From Lachnospiraceae bacterium (GTDB taxonomy: Bacteria > Bacillota_A > Clostridia > Lachnospirales > Lachnospiraceae), in assembly GCA_017464045.1 (NCBI GenBank), contig JAFUEG010000203.1:1-29268 (forward strand): a stretch of DNA of 29,268 nucleotides, in the 5' to 3' direction. Positions 9,918 to 17,509 of the stretch are shown in pieces. The position numbers and the translations under genes were made by a program. Each line of letters begins with the position of its first letter. Positions within the stretch are counted from its first letter, which is position 1. A model generated the notes under the pieces. That model was not told the DNA's origin and searched no databases. It saw only the letters and a program-made list of their open reading frames with translations.

Positions 9918-10664
9918 TTATTTTAAGCTGTTTCTTCTTTGCATTATCTCTTCCGCTTTTTTTAGCTGTTCCGGAGTATTAACACCCATTATATCATCTA
10001 CATCCTCACCCGTAAGAGGCATAGCAGAAACTCTTAAACCAATCTTCTTTATAAGTGCTATAGTATCAGTCAGATAATACTCTCCCGCAGCATTGTTATT
10101 ATTTAAAAGTGCAAGGCTTGCCGAAAGTGCTTCGGCATTAAAAATATACATACCCGAATTAATTTCCTTTATTTCCTGCTCTTCGGGAGTCGCATCCTTT
10201 TGCTCAACAATCTTTACAAAACCATTTTGTTCGTCTCTTATAATACGTCCATAACCGGTCGAATCCTCAACAACAGCTGAAAGTACAGTTACACCATTTG
10301 CAAGTTTTCTATGAAGTTCAACCAACCTTGTAAGTGTTGCCCCGGTTATAAGCGGTGTATCACCGCATAAAACTATAACATCTCCTGTTGTTCCAAAAAA
10401 ATCACTCGCACATTTAACTGCATGTCCGGTTCCGAGCTGTTCATTCTGAATTCTGAAATCAACAACATCATAAATGGCTTTTTTTGTTTCCATTGCCTTA
10501 TATCCAACTATAACACATACATCCATAGCGCCTGCATCCTTGGCAGCTTTTATAACATAATGAACCATAGGCTGTCCGTCACATTTATGGATAACCTTCG
10601 GAAGTTCTGAATTCATCCTTGTTCCCTTACCTGCCGCCAAAATAACCGCTTTTAAATCACTCAT
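9918..10664 (-). CDS. GlmU-type nucleotidyltransferase lacking the acetyltransferase domain
   Basis: The 248-residue protein is a sugar-nucleotide pyrophosphorylase of the GlmU N-terminal type. It has the signature LKAVILAAGKGTRMNSELPK, the uracil-binding QLGTGHAV, the metal Asp in VLCGDTPL, YGRIIR, EINSGMYIF and NNAAGEYYLTD. These match the UDP-GlcNAc pyrophosphorylase half of GlmU. Bifunctional GlmU is about 450-460 residues. The left-handed beta-helix acetyltransferase half is absent, and only 12 bp separate this stop from pth, so it is not hidden in another frame. GlcN-1-P acetylation would need another enzyme, or this may be a related uridylyltransferase. In Bacillus, prs (and ctc) lie between glmU and pth; here they are missing. 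GAGG precedes the ATG. Confidence 0.85.
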   Translation of the reverse strand: MSDLKAVILAAGKGTRMNSELPKVIHKCDGQPMVHYVIKAAKDAGAMDVCVIVGYKAMETKKAIYDVVDFRIQNEQLGTGHAVKCASDFFGTTGDVIVLCGDTPLITGATLTRLVELHRKLANGVTVLSAVVEDSTGYGRIIRDEQNGFVKIVEQKDATPEEQEIKEINSGMYIFNAEALSASLALLNNNNAAGEYYLTDTIALIKKIGLRVSAMPLTGEDVDDIMGVNTPEQLKKAEEIMQRRNSLK

Positions 10665-10710
10665 ATAATATCCTCATCTTTCCAAAACATAAAAATATTA
10701 CAATAATAAT

Positions 10711-10738
10711 ATTTTATCCAAGATATGTAAAATGTCAA
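10711..10738 (-). promoter_or_regulatory. Candidate sigma-A promoter of glmU-pth-mfd operon
   Basis: On the minus strand a consensus TTGACA (10733-10738) is followed by 16 bp and TAAAAT (10711-10716), about 47 bp upstream of the GlmU-type ATG. There is no competing gene in the 101-bp spacer. The perfect -35 makes this one of the better promoters in the window. Confidence 0.65.
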
Positions 10739-10765
10739 TATACTTACTATATTACATTTCTTAAT

Positions 10766-11128
10766 TTATTCTAAACCTTCCTTTAATTCTTTTATAATAT
10801 CCATAATCTCTTCGTCATCATATCCATCATAGTTTACTCCTGAATATATGAGATTTTTATCTTTTTCTTTATATGCAACTAATGCCATTTTAAAAACATT
10901 GTCATTATATAGTTTAAGGAAAACATATTCATCTTCCTCCAGATAAAATGTCATATCATTTAGTGTGTCAGATACAGAGTCATTTATTTTAAATGCAATT
11001 TTTATATGTGAAACAACTTCATCATCTGAGTCTTCAAGACCATAATCATCTGATTCTTCAAAAGCAAAATCATTTGATTCTTCTATTTCGTAATCATCTG
11101 ATTCCTTCAAACCATCTGATTCATCCAC
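10766..11128 (-). CDS. Acidic hypothetical protein, probably the detached C-terminus of the preceding lipoprotein
   Basis: The first third of this 120-residue frame consists of Asp/Glu/Ser repeats (variants of EESDDY). A compact domain with strands such as SHIKIAFKIND, MTFYLEEDEYVFLKLY and a terminal helix IMDIIKELKEGLE follows. The only start is GTG at 11128, with no ribosome binding site. The frame stays open upstream to 11182, into the end of the lipoprotein gene, with only coding-like codons. One extra A in the A5 run at 11180-11184 would fuse the two. It may therefore be a frameshifted tail, a separately translated piece, or a sequencing artefact. No family is recognised. Confidence 0.55.
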   Translation of the reverse strand: MDESDGLKESDDYEIEESNDFAFEESDDYGLEDSDDEVVSHIKIAFKINDSVSDTLNDMTFYLEEDEYVFLKLYNDNVFKMALVAYKEKDKNLIYSGVNYDGYDDEEIMDIIKELKEGLE

Positions 11129-11169
11129 TTTGTAATCATCTTCATAAAAATACTCAATAAATATGTCAT

Positions 11170-11757
11170 CTATATCTTCTTTTTAAATATAATATTATCG
11201 TCTTCATCTGTTATATATATACCGACATCATTTTTAGCACCATTTTTTTGAATCAAATCTATGCTGTCAATATAGTCAACAAGTTCCTCACGATTTAGAT
11301 CCGTTATCATATCAAAGACATAATTAAATCTTTTATTTGACGGATTTATCCCATATACCGAATATTCCCCGTCTTTTGTATAGATAATCAGACTCTTTTT
11401 TACTCCGGCCATATTATCTTTGTTGCCAACATCTCTTTGCATGCTGTAAAGATCATTCTCTATAATACTTTTTTTTACATTTTCCAAATCTTCATTACTT
11501 ATGCTTATATTAATTGTTTCAGGTTCTTCATCGCCATACCATTTTATAAAATCATCAGCGTATATACGCATGGTTGAATCCTGATATATTTCAATATTTA
11601 TGGTATACGTTAGTTCATCACTATTAATATCCACCGGTGTGTATGAAAGCTTAACAAACAAAGCATCCGCAAATTCCGGTGCTTCTTCTTTTTTCCCACA
11701 TGACACAACACATACACATATTATAAGCAGAAAGAAAACTGTAATTTTCTTTTTCAT
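11170..11757 (-). CDS. Lipoprotein of unknown function
   Basis: The 195-residue protein has a clear lipoprotein signal (MKKKITVFFLLIICVCVVSC, lipobox Cys20) followed by KKEEAPE. The mature part alternates beta strands and short helices (TYTINIEIYQDSTMRIYADD, ENVKKSIIENDLYSM, YTKDGEYSVYGINP) and ends IIFKKKI. No family is recognised. A strong AGGAGG lies 7 nt before the ATG. The reading frame seems to continue past its stop codon in the next frame as the acidic protein at 10766-11128. It is divergent from the DtxR-type regulator, sharing a 89-bp spacer. Confidence 0.8.
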   Translation of the reverse strand: MKKKITVFFLLIICVCVVSCGKKEEAPEFADALFVKLSYTPVDINSDELTYTINIEIYQDSTMRIYADDFIKWYGDEEPETINISISNEDLENVKKSIIENDLYSMQRDVGNKDNMAGVKKSLIIYTKDGEYSVYGINPSNKRFNYVFDMITDLNREELVDYIDSIDLIQKNGAKNDVGIYITDEDDNIIFKKKI

Positions 11758-11787
11758 TTATCTGCCTCCTACAATATATTGATTTAA

Positions 11788-11816
11788 TTGAAAAAAAAAA
11801 TATAATATGATATAAT
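11788..11816 (+). promoter_or_regulatory. Strong sigma-A promoter with extended -10 for the metal regulator
   Basis: TTGAAA (11788-11793), a 17-bp A/T-only spacer apart from one G, and TATAAT (11811-11816) preceded by TG at 11808-11809 form a near-ideal promoter. It lies 30 bp upstream of the DtxR-type regulator ATG. Confidence 0.75.
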
Positions 11817-11846
11817 CAAAAATATTTATAAACAAGGGGTGTTACT

Positions 11847-12215
11847 ATGAAAATACAGGAATCAGCAGAGGATTATTTAGAATCCATACTAATAATAAGT
11901 GAAAAAAAAGAATTCGTACGTGCCATAGATATAGTTAACCATCTCGGTATATCCAAGCCAAGTGTCAGCGTATATCTTAAAAATCTTCGTGAAAATGGCT
12001 ACGTCAACATAGACGATAAGGGACATCTGTCACTTACGGATACCGGTCTTTCTATAGCTGAAAAAATCTACGAAAGGCATAAAATCATATCATCATTACT
12101 TATGTCATTAGGTGTAAATGAAGACATTGCCTTAAAGGATGCATGTAAAATAGAGCATGATTTGAGTGACGAAACCTTTTATGCCATAAAAAATTATTAT
12201 ATAAAAAGCAAGTAA
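11847..12215 (+). CDS. DtxR/MntR-family metal-dependent transcriptional regulator
   Basis: The 122-residue DNA-binding protein has an N-terminal winged helix (YLESILIISEKK, then VSVYLKNLRENGYV) followed by a short helical dimerisation segment. It lacks the SH3-like third domain of DtxR. Residues at the metal site can be matched to MntR: Asp9 and Glu12 (MntR Asp8, Glu11), His78 (His77), Glu103 and His104 in KIEHD (Glu102, His103). The residue matching MntR Glu99 is Cys100, which is Cys102 in DtxR. This may favour iron over manganese, though that is inferred. No metal transporter gene is adjacent. AAGGGG precedes the ATG. Confidence 0.88.
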   Translation: MKIQESAEDYLESILIISEKKEFVRAIDIVNHLGISKPSVSVYLKNLRENGYVNIDDKGHLSLTDTGLSIAEKIYERHKIISSLLMSLGVNEDIALKDACKIEHDLSDETFYAIKNYYIKSK

Positions 12216-12221
12216 CAAATA

Positions 12222-12275
12222 TTAAAGCCATATTATATATAATAAGATTATATATAACACTGGCTTTAATTTTTA
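12222..12275. terminator. Bidirectional terminator between convergent genes
   Basis: TTAAAGCCA (12222-12230) and TGGCTTTAA (12261-12269) form a 9-bp stem that encloses further self-complementary TTATATATAA stretches. TTTTTACTTT follows on the plus strand. It sits between the convergent DtxR-type gene and the acidic membrane protein gene and could serve both. Confidence 0.65.
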
Positions 12276-13400
12276 CTTTCCCTCTAAAATTACATCCACA
12301 TCATTACGTCCAAACTCACATAACATTTTTCTGATTTCCTGTATGGTAAATTCATCTGCATGAATTTCCACCTTGTCAAATAACTTATCAACATAACCGC
12401 ACCACTTTTCATATATCTTAATCAGATCCTGCGGCATTGGTTCTTTTTTCTTAGGCTGGTCAGAATAATAATAATTTCCTTCTGATAAAATATCCTTGAT
12501 AGAAACAGCTTTTGGTTCTATACCATAAGCTATATATCTTATTTCCTCAGTTCTTACCAAAGCACAATCATACATTTCAACAAGAAGATCTTCTATGCAG
12601 TCCTTTGGAAGATTGAAATAATGATAATACATCTCTTTTGTCTTGTAAGAAGGTTTTTCTGCCACATCCATCTTATTATACCAGTAAAACTCGTCAGTAC
12701 TTGAAACAGTTGATTTTTTAACAGGTTTTTTCTTATAAGAATCAAGTTCGTCACTTATACCAAACATTGCTTCTGTTTCATTCTTACCATATATAACAGC
12801 CTCAGACATAGCCTCTGCTTCCTTAACAGAAGCCATAATTGCCTCTTCATTATATAAGCCTTCTTCCTCTTTATATGGAGCAAATGCAGAATCAGAATAA
12901 TCACCTAATTCATCACTATAAACATTTTCTTCATCTGATTCATTTTCATCATTTGAATCATTGTTATCTTCATCTTCGTATATATCCGAAACATTGTTTT
13001 TTATTTTGGTATTATTATCCTCAACATTATCTTTCTCAGCATCAGTATATGCATCATCTTTTACATTTTCTTTCTCTTGGGCATCATCATATCGGGAATC
13101 ATTATTAACTTCATCTAATACCGTATCTTCATCGTAACCGGATTCATCCTGATAGTCATCATATTCCTCTTCATTTCCTCCGGCATATGATTCATCATAT
13201 TCCTCTTCATTTTCTCCGGCATATGATTCATCATATTCACCGTCATCATATGTATCACTTATATCATCTTCATACTCATCGTACTCTTCTTCATCGCCTT
13301 TTTTTCTAGTGACTATAAGAACTATGGTAAGTACAACAAGAAGTATAAATAGAACTCCCAAAACACCTAAAAAAAACATTGAAATTATCGAATCACTCAT
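12273..13400 (-). CDS. Membrane-anchored acidic protein of unknown function
   Basis: The 375-residue protein has one N-terminal transmembrane helix (about 6-31) followed by RKK, so the bulk faces the cytoplasm. Residues 36-180 are an extremely acidic, low-complexity linker rich in Glu, Asp, Tyr and Asn. It contains a tandem 12-residue repeat (EYDESYAGENEE / EYDESYAGGNEE) encoded by a 36-bp duplication. From about 225 a folded-looking domain follows: DEFYWYNKMDV, KTKEMYYHYFNLPKDCIEDL, KIYEKWCGYVDKLFDKV and a final EIRKMLCEFGRNDVDVILEGK. I recognise no family. The ribosome binding site is weak (GGTAATG). A -10-like TATAAT lies at 13433-13438 on the minus strand without a good -35. Confidence 0.8.
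   Translation of the reverse strand: MSDSIISMFFLGVLGVLFILLVVLTIVLIVTRKKGDEEEYDEYEDDISDTYDDGEYDESYAGENEEEYDESYAGGNEEEYDDYQDESGYDEDTVLDEVNNDSRYDDAQEKENVKDDAYTDAEKDNVEDNNTKIKNNVSDIYEDEDNNDSNDENESDEENVYSDELGDYSDSAFAPYKEEEGLYNEEAIMASVKEAEAMSEAVIYGKNETEAMFGISDELDSYKKKPVKKSTVSSTDEFYWYNKMDVAEKPSYKTKEMYYHYFNLPKDCIEDLLVEMYDCALVRTEEIRYIAYGIEPKAVSIKDILSEGNYYYSDQPKKKEPMPQDLIKIYEKWCGYVDKLFDKVEIHADEFTIQEIRKMLCEFGRNDVDVILEGK
13166..13237. repeat. Tandem 36-bp coding repeat, two copies
   Basis: Bases 13166-13201 and 13202-13237 are two adjacent 36-bp units that differ at one position. They lie in frame inside the acidic linker of the membrane protein, each encoding a 12-residue Glu/Tyr/Asp unit. Because the length is a multiple of three, copy number can change without breaking the gene. 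Confidence 0.85.
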
Positions 13401-13553
13401 TTTTCATTACCAGCCTTTGTAAAATTAGTTTCATTATACACTTTTCTACAATATATAACATCAAAATAATAATTTCAGTTAACATACGTATATAAGTATA
13501 CTAAAAAAAAATGGAATAATCAATAATAATAATGACACTAAATCGAATAATGG

Positions 13554-13582
13554 TTGTAAATTATTTTTTACTTTGCTATAAT
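13554..13582 (+). promoter_or_regulatory. Promoter of gltX
   Basis: TTGTAA (13554-13559), a 17-bp spacer and TATAAT (13577-13582) with an upstream TG (13574-13575, extended -10) lie 38 bp before the gltX start. The rest of the 219-bp spacer from 13401 is AT-rich. I see no T-box leader or other RNA structure in it. Confidence 0.7.
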
Positions 13583-13619
13583 TCATAAAGATATTTTGGA
13601 AGATAGGAGAAATTAAAAT

Positions 13620-15068
13620 ATGAAAAAAATAAGAACAAGGTTTGCACCCAGTCCGACCGGAAGAATGCATGTCGGCAACCTTAGAACAGCTCTTTACGCC
13701 TACCTTATAGCCAAGCACGAAGGCGGCGACTTCATTTTAAGAATTGAAGATACTGATCAGGTGCGTGAAGTAGAGGGTGCAGTAGATATAATATACAGAA
13801 CTCTTGAAAAAACAGGACTTATACATGACGAAGGTCCTGACAAAGATGGCGGTTTTGGTCCATACGTTCAAAGTGAAAGACAGGCAAAGGGCATATATCT
13901 CGAATACGCCAAGCAGCTTATTGAAAAAGGAGAAGCATACTACTGTTTCTGTGACGAAGAGCGTCTTGCTACCCTTACAACAGAGCTTGAAGGTAAAACC
14001 ATAAGCAGATATGACAAGCACTGCCTTCATCTTTCCAAGGAAGAAATCGAGGCAAACCTAAAGGCAGGCAAACCTTATGTAATAAGACAAAATAATCCAT
14101 TAGAAGGAACAACCACCTTTAAGGATGAACTATATGGCGATATCACTGTATCAAATGAAGAACTTGATGATATGATACTCATCAAGTCAGACGGTTTTCC
14201 AACTTATAATTTTGCAAATGTTGTAGATGACCATCTTATGGGTATAACTCATGTGGTAAGAGGAAATGAATACCTTTCATCCTCGCCAAAATACAACAGG
14301 TTATATGAAGCGTTTGGTTGGGAAGTCCCTGTATACATTCATTGTCCTCTAATAACCGACGAAGAACACAAAAAGCTAAGCAAACGTTCAGGTCACTCTT
14401 CCTTCGAAGATTTGCTTGAACAGGGATTTTTAACAGAAGCCATAGTAAACTTTGTTGCTCTGCTTGGCTGGTGTCCTGAGGACAACAGAGAGATCTATTC
14501 TTTAGACGAATTAGTTAAAGCATTTAACTATAAAAATATGTCCAAATCTCCTGCTGTTCTTGATATGACAAAACTCAAATGGATGAACGGCGAATACATC
14601 AAAGCCATGGATGATGATGAATTTTATGAAATGGCACTTCCGTATATTAAAGAAACCATTTCACGCGACATGGATTTCAAGAAGATTGCTGCCATGGTCA
14701 AAACCAGAATTGAAATTTTACCTGACATAAAGGATCAGATAGACTTCCTTGAAGCAGTACCTGATTATTCTATAGATTTATATACACACAAGAAGATGAA
14801 AACCAATGCAGAAAACTCCCTTTCACTTTTAAAGAAAGTTCTTCCTCTCATCGAAGCACAAGAACACTTCGACAACGATTCTTTATTTGAAGCTCTAAAA
14901 ACATTTGGAGAAGCACATGAATATAAAACCGGTTTCATAATGTGGCCGCTTCGAACTGCAGTTTCCGGAAAACAGGCAACACCAGGCGGAGCAACTGAAC
15001 TTATGGCACTCCTTGGCAAAGAAGAAACTATCAAACGCATCAAGGCTGCTATCGAAAAACTCAGCTAA
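13620..15068 (+). CDS. gltX: Glutamyl-tRNA synthetase
   Basis: The 482-residue class I aminoacyl-tRNA synthetase charges tRNA-Glu with glutamate. It has the HIGH-type motif in [27 protein letters not shown], the Zn/Cys-like [28 protein letters not shown] and the KMSKS-type loop KLSKRSG near residue 255. An anticodon-binding helical C-terminus follows and ends with the typical [17 protein letters not shown]. The length is normal. Whether it is discriminating or also charges tRNA-Gln cannot be read here. AGGAGA lies about 8 nt upstream of the ATG. The gene stands alone, between two convergent or divergent minus-strand genes. Confidence 0.97.
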   Translation: MKKIRTRFAPSPTGRMHVGNLRTALYAYLIAKHEGGDFILRIEDTDQVREVEGAVDIIYRTLEKTGLIHDEGPDKDGGFGPYVQSERQAKGIYLEYAKQLIEKGEAYYCFCDEERLATLTTELEGKTISRYDKHCLHLSKEEIEANLKAGKPYVIRQNNPLEGTTTFKDELYGDITVSNEELDDMILIKSDGFPTYNFANVVDDHLMGITHVVRGNEYLSSSPKYNRLYEAFGWEVPVYIHCPLITDEEHKKLSKRSGHSSFEDLLEQGFLTEAIVNFVALLGWCPEDNREIYSLDELVKAFNYKNMSKSPAVLDMTKLKWMNGEYIKAMDDDEFYEMALPYIKETISRDMDFKKIAAMVKTRIEILPDIKDQIDFLEAVPDYSIDLYTHKKMKTNAENSLSLLKKVLPLIEAQEHFDNDSLFEALKTFGEAHEYKTGFIMWPLRTAVSGKQATPGGATELMALLGKEETIKRIKAAIEKLS

Positions 15069-15078
15069 CCTTCGGTAT

Positions 15079-15134
15079 CCTGCAGATGGCGGATGTCTTT
15101 GTGCAGGTCATAATGACCTTCCACCATCTGCGGG
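15079..15134. other. Two-tier hairpin in the gltX 3' spacer
   Basis: CCTGCAGATGG (15079-15089) pairs with CCATCTGCGGG (15124-15134), with one G-T pair. Inside it AGGTCA (15105-15110) pairs with TGACCT (15114-15119) around a 3-nt loop. It nearly fills the 76-bp spacer between the convergent gltX and zinc-ribbon genes. No U tract follows on either strand, so it is not a standard intrinsic terminator. It may be a protective or mobile palindromic element. Confidence 0.55.
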
Positions 15135-15144
15135 AAACCCGGAT

Positions 15145-16233
15145 TTAGTCTACGATTACGAAAATGGTAATGCTTTCTTCGTTGAAATCATTTGATATGG
15201 TTACGGTTGTCATTCCGGTTGCTACAGGAGTAAGATCAAGTGTTGCTACATAACCTGAATCACCCCAGCCATCCTGCCATGAACAGGTAGCTACTCCTCC
15301 ATCCGCAACTGATGGATAAATCGTTCCATCTTCAGGCTCATAGAAAATCTTGATTGATTTTGTTCCACCACTTAAATGAACTACGGTATCACTTACAAAG
15401 AAATCATCGTAGCCCTGACCTGATGCATCATTGTCAGCAAAATCAATCAAAGGAGCATATTGATCATTTATCGATGATAAATCGGAAATCTGCTCTTCAT
15501 AATCAGCAACCTGTGACTGTAAAGAACTATTTTCATCTTTAAGATCTGCATTAGAAGATTCAAGACCTTTTATCTCATCATCTTTGCTGATAACCAATGC
15601 TTTAGTAGTATCAAGTTCTTTGGTAATAGACTCTTTTTCATCTTTAAGCTTATCAATCTTGTCTGTGTAATGAAGATATCCCCATACACCTACTCCCGCC
15701 ATTCCAAATATAAGAAGCAAAGATATAATTATGTAAGCAATCATTCCACCGCCAAGCTTTCCTTTTTTTTGCTTTGGCTGCTTTGTTTCTTTTGCAGGCT
15801 TTTGTTTGTTTGGAGCCTTTTGTTTATTTGAAGTTTTTCCCTGAATGGTCTGTGGCTGCATACCTGCAGGTTGATTTCCCATAGGTCTTTGTCCATACTG
15901 TGGAGCTATCATTGCACCCGGCTGACCTCCTACCATACCTTGTTGAATCCCTGCCGGATTTGGTGAAGGTTGATTTTGTGCAAGTCGATTTTGTTCAGGT
16001 CGATTTGGTGAAGGTTGGTTTTGTGAAGGTTGATTAACCGATTTTGGATCAAGCATATCTGCAGTTAAAATTGTTGTGCTTTCTTCGTCTTTTATATCCT
16101 CAGACTTATCTGCTTCAATGTTATCTGTCTTTTCATCCTTGTCGGACTTTGGTGCTTCTATAAGCTTTTCGCCACATTGCTCACAAAACAAAGCACCATC
16201 CTTATTATCAAATTTACATTGTGGACAAATCAT
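15145..16233 (-). CDS. Zinc-ribbon membrane protein with coiled coil and Ig-like C-terminus
   Basis: The 362-residue protein begins with a zinc ribbon (Cys3-x2-Cys6-x10-Cys17-x2-Cys20). An acidic stretch and a Pro/Gln/Asn-rich linker with short repeats around NQPSPN follow. Then comes a basic patch, one transmembrane helix at about 164-187, and a predicted extracellular coiled coil (about 190-250). The C-terminal beta-rich domain contains VATCSWQDGWGDSGYVA and GMTTVTISNDFNE, resembling bacterial Ig-like/BIG2 folds. I chose the ATG at 16233 because GGAGG lies 7 nt upstream, which drops six residues from the longer frame. The layout suggests an envelope protein that couples a cytoplasmic zinc ribbon to an outside domain. 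Function is unknown. Confidence 0.85.
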   Translation of the reverse strand: MICPQCKFDNKDGALFCEQCGEKLIEAPKSDKDEKTDNIEADKSEDIKDEESTTILTADMLDPKSVNQPSQNQPSPNRPEQNRLAQNQPSPNPAGIQQGMVGGQPGAMIAPQYGQRPMGNQPAGMQPQTIQGKTSNKQKAPNKQKPAKETKQPKQKKGKLGGGMIAYIIISLLLIFGMAGVGVWGYLHYTDKIDKLKDEKESITKELDTTKALVISKDDEIKGLESSNADLKDENSSLQSQVADYEEQISDLSSINDQYAPLIDFADNDASGQGYDDFFVSDTVVHLSGGTKSIKIFYEPEDGTIYPSVADGGVATCSWQDGWGDSGYVATLDLTPVATGMTTVTISNDFNEESITIFVIVD

Positions 16234-16305
16234 ATATTTACCTCCTATCATTTCATAAATATTTATATATTTGTCAAAAATTTTTTTTAAATGTTTTGAA
16301 AATTA

Positions 16306-17355
16306 CTAAACCTCAAGCTTCATGTCTCCGTCTTTTATCAGCTTAAGCTTTCTCATACCCTCAGATATGGCAAGTGTAATTGCTGCCGGAAGTATGAAAT
16401 GCATAATTATGATTAGAAACATTGCCTTACCACCACTCATGCCATCTGCAGTCATTGCACTGTAAGCGGCAAACTGTCCTACAAAACCTGCGGAACCCAT
16501 ACCTGAACCAACCGGCGTACTTACCATATGTAAAACAGCTGAAGCAATCGGGCCAAGTATCGCACTGGATATGATTGCAGGAAGCCAGATAATAGGCTTC
16601 TTAATTATATTAGGAACCTGAAGCATGGATGTTCCGACACCCTGTGCTATAAGTCCACCCATTTTATTTTCACGGTAGCTTGCAACAGCGAAACCCACCA
16701 TATTACAGCAGCATCCGATAGTTGCCGCACCCGCAGCAAGACCACTAATACTCATTGAAATACCTATTGCTGCCGAGCTTATAGGAAGTGTAAGAATCAT
16801 ACCCATAAGTACTGAAACAATTATTCCCCCTACAATAGGATGAGCCTCAACATTTACATTTACAAGTTCGCCCAGCCAACCCATAAATTTACTTATATAC
16901 GGTCCTACAAATATGCCGACAGCAGCACCTGAAAGGATTGCAATTAAAGGTGTCACAAGTATATCTACCTTTGTCTTTCCTGCTACAAGATTACCGAGCT
17001 TGATGGCAAATATAGCTGCCACAAATGCACCAAGCGGCTCACCAGGCTTACCAAGACCAAGGGTTTCGATTGTAAGTACTGTCGGAAATGCACCTATCAT
17101 ACCACAAACCGCAGCAGATACAGTAACAAGCGGTCCACTCTTAAGCTTACAAGCAACACCTACACCGATGCCTGCACCTGTAATTGACTTTGCAAAATTG
17201 CTTATGGCTATAAGATAATCACCTATGTCCCCACCTATCAAATCACCAACCTGTGCAATGATTGTTCCTATGATAAGAGTTGAAAAAAGTCCAAGTGCCA
17301 TTCCGCTTAAACCGTCGATAAATATCTCATTCAGCCAGTCTTTAACTTTACTCAT
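16306..17355 (-). CDS. PTS EIIC-like membrane protein (PTS_EIIC_2 type)
   Basis: The 349-residue protein is Gly/Ala/Ile-rich with about ten transmembrane segments. It starts VKDWLNEIFIDGLSGMALGLFSTLIIGTI and contains KLKSGPLVTVSAAVCGMIGAFP, repeated GxxVGPYISKFMGW-type loops and a GCCCNMVGFAVAS segment. This fits the PTS_EIIC_2 family, stand-alone EIIC-like proteins without fused or adjacent EIIA/EIIB. Its substrate is unknown, and a transport role coupled to phosphorylation is not shown. GGGAG precedes the ATG. A strong promoter at 17408-17435 drives it. The gene ends 72 bp before the zinc-ribbon start codon. Confidence 0.8.
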   Translation of the reverse strand: MSKVKDWLNEIFIDGLSGMALGLFSTLIIGTIIAQVGDLIGGDIGDYLIAISNFAKSITGAGIGVGVACKLKSGPLVTVSAAVCGMIGAFPTVLTIETLGLGKPGEPLGAFVAAIFAIKLGNLVAGKTKVDILVTPLIAILSGAAVGIFVGPYISKFMGWLGELVNVNVEAHPIVGGIIVSVLMGMILTLPISSAAIGISMSISGLAAGAATIGCCCNMVGFAVASYRENKMGGLIAQGVGTSMLQVPNIIKKPIIWLPAIISSAILGPIASAVLHMVSTPVGSGMGSAGFVGQFAAYSAMTADGMSGGKAMFLIIIMHFILPAAITLAISEGMRKLKLIKDGDMKLEV

Positions 17356-17407
17356 TAGTTTGTCTCCCTTTTTATATAAATGTATTGATGTAATATCAAT
17401 AGCATAT

Positions 17408-17435
17408 AGTATACCTTTTTTTCGTGATATGTCAA
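17408..17435 (-). promoter_or_regulatory. Promoter of the EIIC-like gene
   Basis: On the minus strand TTGACA (17430-17435), 16 bp, then TATACT (17408-17413), about 53 bp upstream of the ATG. The -35 box overlaps the stop codon (17432-17434) of the decayed protease 3' end, so the relic seems to have supplied part of this promoter. Confidence 0.65.
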
Positions 17436-17509
17436 TTAGTTTCTCGCATCACTTCAAAGGTTTCAATTATGATAAAAACTTCTCATATGTTTTTAAAAAT
17501 TCAAATATT
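17432..17509 (-). pseudogene. Relic 3' ends of S8 protease gene copies
   Basis: Bases 17439-17470 match 17517-17548, the end of the intact protease gene, at about 28 of 32 positions, offset by 78 bp. Read on the minus strand the relic ends ETFEVMRETN then TGA, against ETFEAMRETN in the intact gene. Between the two copies another short frame reads IFEFLKTYEKFLS then stop, which looks like a third, more diverged tail of the same kind. No upstream protease sequence is left. This suggests loss of tandem paralogues by recombination at their 3' ends. Confidence 0.6.

Noticed and set aside
9918..9947. Frameshift hiding the GlmU acetyltransferase domain
   Set aside because: Only 12 bp lie between this stop and pth, and pth is intact, so there is no place for about 200 further residues.
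11180..11187. Canonical -1 slippery heptamer for programmed frameshifting in the lipoprotein gene
   Set aside because: The A5 run preceded by TTT is not in the X-XXY-YYZ phase of the zero frame and no stimulatory stem is evident, so programmed -1 shifting is not supported. Mutation or slippage at the run remains possible.
12839..13108. 89-residue His/Leu-rich open frame on the plus strand
   Set aside because: It is the reverse of the Glu/Asp/Tyr-rich linker of the acidic membrane protein. Its composition follows from that repeat, and it lacks a ribosome binding site.
13401..13619. T-box leader upstream of gltX
   Set aside because: No T-box consensus, specifier hairpin or antiterminator is visible. 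The spacer is plain AT-rich with a normal promoter close to the gene.
13479..13718. 79-residue open frame on the minus strand across the gltX start
   Set aside because: It overlaps the gltX promoter and its conserved N-terminal codons in antisense, has no ribosome binding site and no recognisable protein features.
16272..16277. TTGACA as the -35 of the zinc-ribbon gene
   Set aside because: At 16-18 bp downstream there is no acceptable -10, and the start site would fall inside the ribosome binding site.
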